Shown here: positions 22,538 to 23,521 of the stretch, in pieces
Layout: each line of letters opens with the position of its first letter
Position numbering within the stretch: the first letter of the stretch is position 1
Source of the DNA: Actinomycetota bacterium
GTDB taxonomy: Bacteria > Actinomycetota > Actinomycetes > Acidothermales > Acidothermaceae
Direction: 5' to 3'
Length of the DNA: 23,521 nucleotides
NCBI GenBank assembly: GCA_003134755.1
Contig: PLCK01000095.1
Location: 23,898-47,418, forward strand
The notes under the pieces: model-generated
The model's input: the letters and a program-made list of their open reading frames with translations, nothing else
Databases searched by the model: none
Told to the model about the DNA's origin: nothing
Position numbers and translations under genes: made by a program

Positions 22538-22897
22538 GTCGCGCCGCAGGCCCCGACCCGGGAGCGACCCGCAGCGGTAGGGTCGTTGCTGGATGTCACT
22601 GTGCGTAACGGTATTCGGTTAAGGCGGCCCCACGCCTGGTTTGGGGCGAACTGGGCGCCAGCCTTAAATCTCCCTTGTGGCTGCGATGTTGCGGAGCCGA
22701 TACGTTGCGCTACTAACCGGTAGGACCCATGTCCTGTTCGGCGACTGGCCCACGACACGACGTAAGTCGCGAGTGGGGGCGTCTGGCATCGGTGCGTATT
22801 GTCCGTGTACTGTCCCGAACGATCATGTTCGGGGCGGCAGACGGGGATGCGTCCTCACGCTGGCATCGCCACCACCACTTCTCTGATGGAGGCAAGA
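22538..22897. other. Gene-free region upstream of the CW_binding_2 gene, with inverted repeats
   Basis: No credible gene is seen. Two structured stretches stand out. At 22619-22667 TTAAGG pairs with CCTTAA and encloses GCCCC/GGGGC and CTGG/CCAG, a possible three-way junction. At 22814-22833 CCCGAAC and GTTCGGG flank GATCAT, overlapping the end of TACTGT (22808-22813), a -10 candidate. TATTGT (22797-22802) is another -10 candidate. GGAGG (22888-22892) is the ribosome site for the GTG at 22898. Confidence 0.4.
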
Positions 22898-23521
22898 GTG
22901 ACAACAGCAACCAAGAGGTTGCGCCGCACCGGGACTGCAGGCCTTGCAGCTCTCATTGCGGTAAGCGGCGCCGTCCTGGCGACCGCAGGCAGCGCCGGTG
23001 CCACGAGCACCGCCACCGTGACGCGGATCGCGGGCACGGACCGCTACGACACCGCCGCCCAGCTCGCCAGTAAGGCGTTCCCGGCCGGCTCGACAAGCGC
23101 GATTCTCGCGAGTGGCGCCGCTGCGCACTTCCCAGACGCACTCGCCGGCAACTACCTCGCCGGTTCGTTGAACGCTCCGGTACTGCTCACGGCCAGCGTC
23201 GGCGCAATTCCGACGCGGACCATGACGGAACTGTCGACCCTCCACCCGACCACCGTCTACATTCTTGGCGACGTCAACGCAGTCCCCGCGGCCCAAGAGA
23301 CCGCGCTGACGACTGCTGGCTACATCACCAAGCGTCTCGGTGGAACCGACCGCTACGCCACCGCGAAGCTGATCGCAGAGCAGCCCGGCCTCGCAGTTGC
23401 CGGCACCATCAACGGCCTCAAGACCGCCATCGTCGTGAATGGCCAGAACTTCCCGGACGCGTTGGCCGCGGGCTCGCTAGCATTTGCCCGCAAGCTCCCG
23501 ATCATCATCACCACCCCGACG
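22898..23521 (+). CDS. Secreted protein with cell-wall-binding repeat 2 (CW_binding_2), 3' end missing
   Basis: The first 208 residues are visible and the frame is open to the last base. Residues 1-35 form a signal peptide: basic start TKRLRR, a hydrophobic stretch, and a likely cut after AGSAGA. The CW_binding_2 signature RIAGTDRYDTAAQLA begins at about 43, with ASGAAAHFPDALAG and APVLLTASVGAIP following. A second copy starts at KRLGGTDRYATAKLIAE with VVNGQNFPDALAAGSLA. These repeats occur in tandem in Gram-positive surface proteins and anchor them non-covalently to wall polymers. The effector part, if any, lies beyond the window. GTG 22898 is chosen because GGAGG lies 5 nt upstream; ATG 22886 overlaps that site. 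Its wall polymer could be the glycan made here, which is a guess. Confidence 0.92.
   Translation, partial: MTTATKRLRRTGTAGLAALIAVSGAVLATAGSAGATSTATVTRIAGTDRYDTAAQLASKAFPAGSTSAILASGAAAHFPDALAGNYLAGSLNAPVLLTASVGAIPTRTMTELSTLHPTTVYILGDVNAVPAAQETALTTAGYITKRLGGTDRYATAKLIAEQPGLAVAGTINGLKTAIVVNGQNFPDALAAGSLAFARKLPIIITTPT

Noticed and set aside
22677..22886. Small gene of 69 codons upstream of the CW_binding_2 gene
   Set aside because: It has a GTG start with no ribosome site, shows no motif, and covers the likely promoter of the next gene.

Overview
The window is high-GC DNA that reads as an actinobacterial chromosome. Three things suggest this: frequent GTG starts, probable leaderless promoters with a TANNNT box exactly 6 nt before the start codon, and secreted proteins of actinobacterial type (PGRP amidase, permuted SpoIID/LytB protein, cell-wall-binding-repeat-2 protein). 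No rRNA, tRNA, CRISPR array, transposase or phage gene was seen. I do not assign a genus.

The core is a locus for making and exporting a cell-surface polysaccharide. Rightward, a tight operon (2993-6482) encodes an ABC-2 permease, its ATPase with a C-terminal Wzt-type glycan-recognition domain, and a glycosyltransferase; the genes overlap by 4 nt at each junction. Leftward, a second operon (11783 down to 6506) encodes a fused GT2-GT4 glycosyltransferase, a methyltransferase with a long coiled coil, and a large GT-C-like membrane protein. Further glycosyltransferases lie at 1762-2913, 19120-20139, 20263-21393 and 21413-22525. A CmcI-type sugar O-methyltransferase lies at 11920-12900. No initiating glycosyl-phosphate transferase and no nucleotide-sugar enzymes are present, so the locus must use genes elsewhere.

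Interleaved are three secreted cell-wall enzymes: an amidase (1-1752, 5' end missing), a SpoIID/LytB protein (12968-15577) and a GH18 glycosidase (15794-17884). Their catalytic domains are unrelated, but all three end in the same module of about 100 residues, present 4, 4 and 3 times. Each of the 11 copies carries a GW-x-x-D core, an HG(F/Y) motif and two cysteines. This is the strongest candidate for an undescribed system: a shared wall- or glycan-targeting module encoded beside the machinery for a surface glycan. The window ends in a truncated gene for a secreted CW_binding_2 protein (22898 to the end).

A separate accessory island at 17900-19140 holds a leftward gene for an AbiEi-like/DUF559 (Vsr-like nuclease) protein. 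It sits between two copies of one long palindrome; the two copies show a compensatory base-pair change. Next to it are a 16-bp tandem repeat, G-rich DNA and two CTGTGGAC boxes. The island abuts, and its repeat supplies the stop codon of, the neighbouring glycosyltransferase gene.
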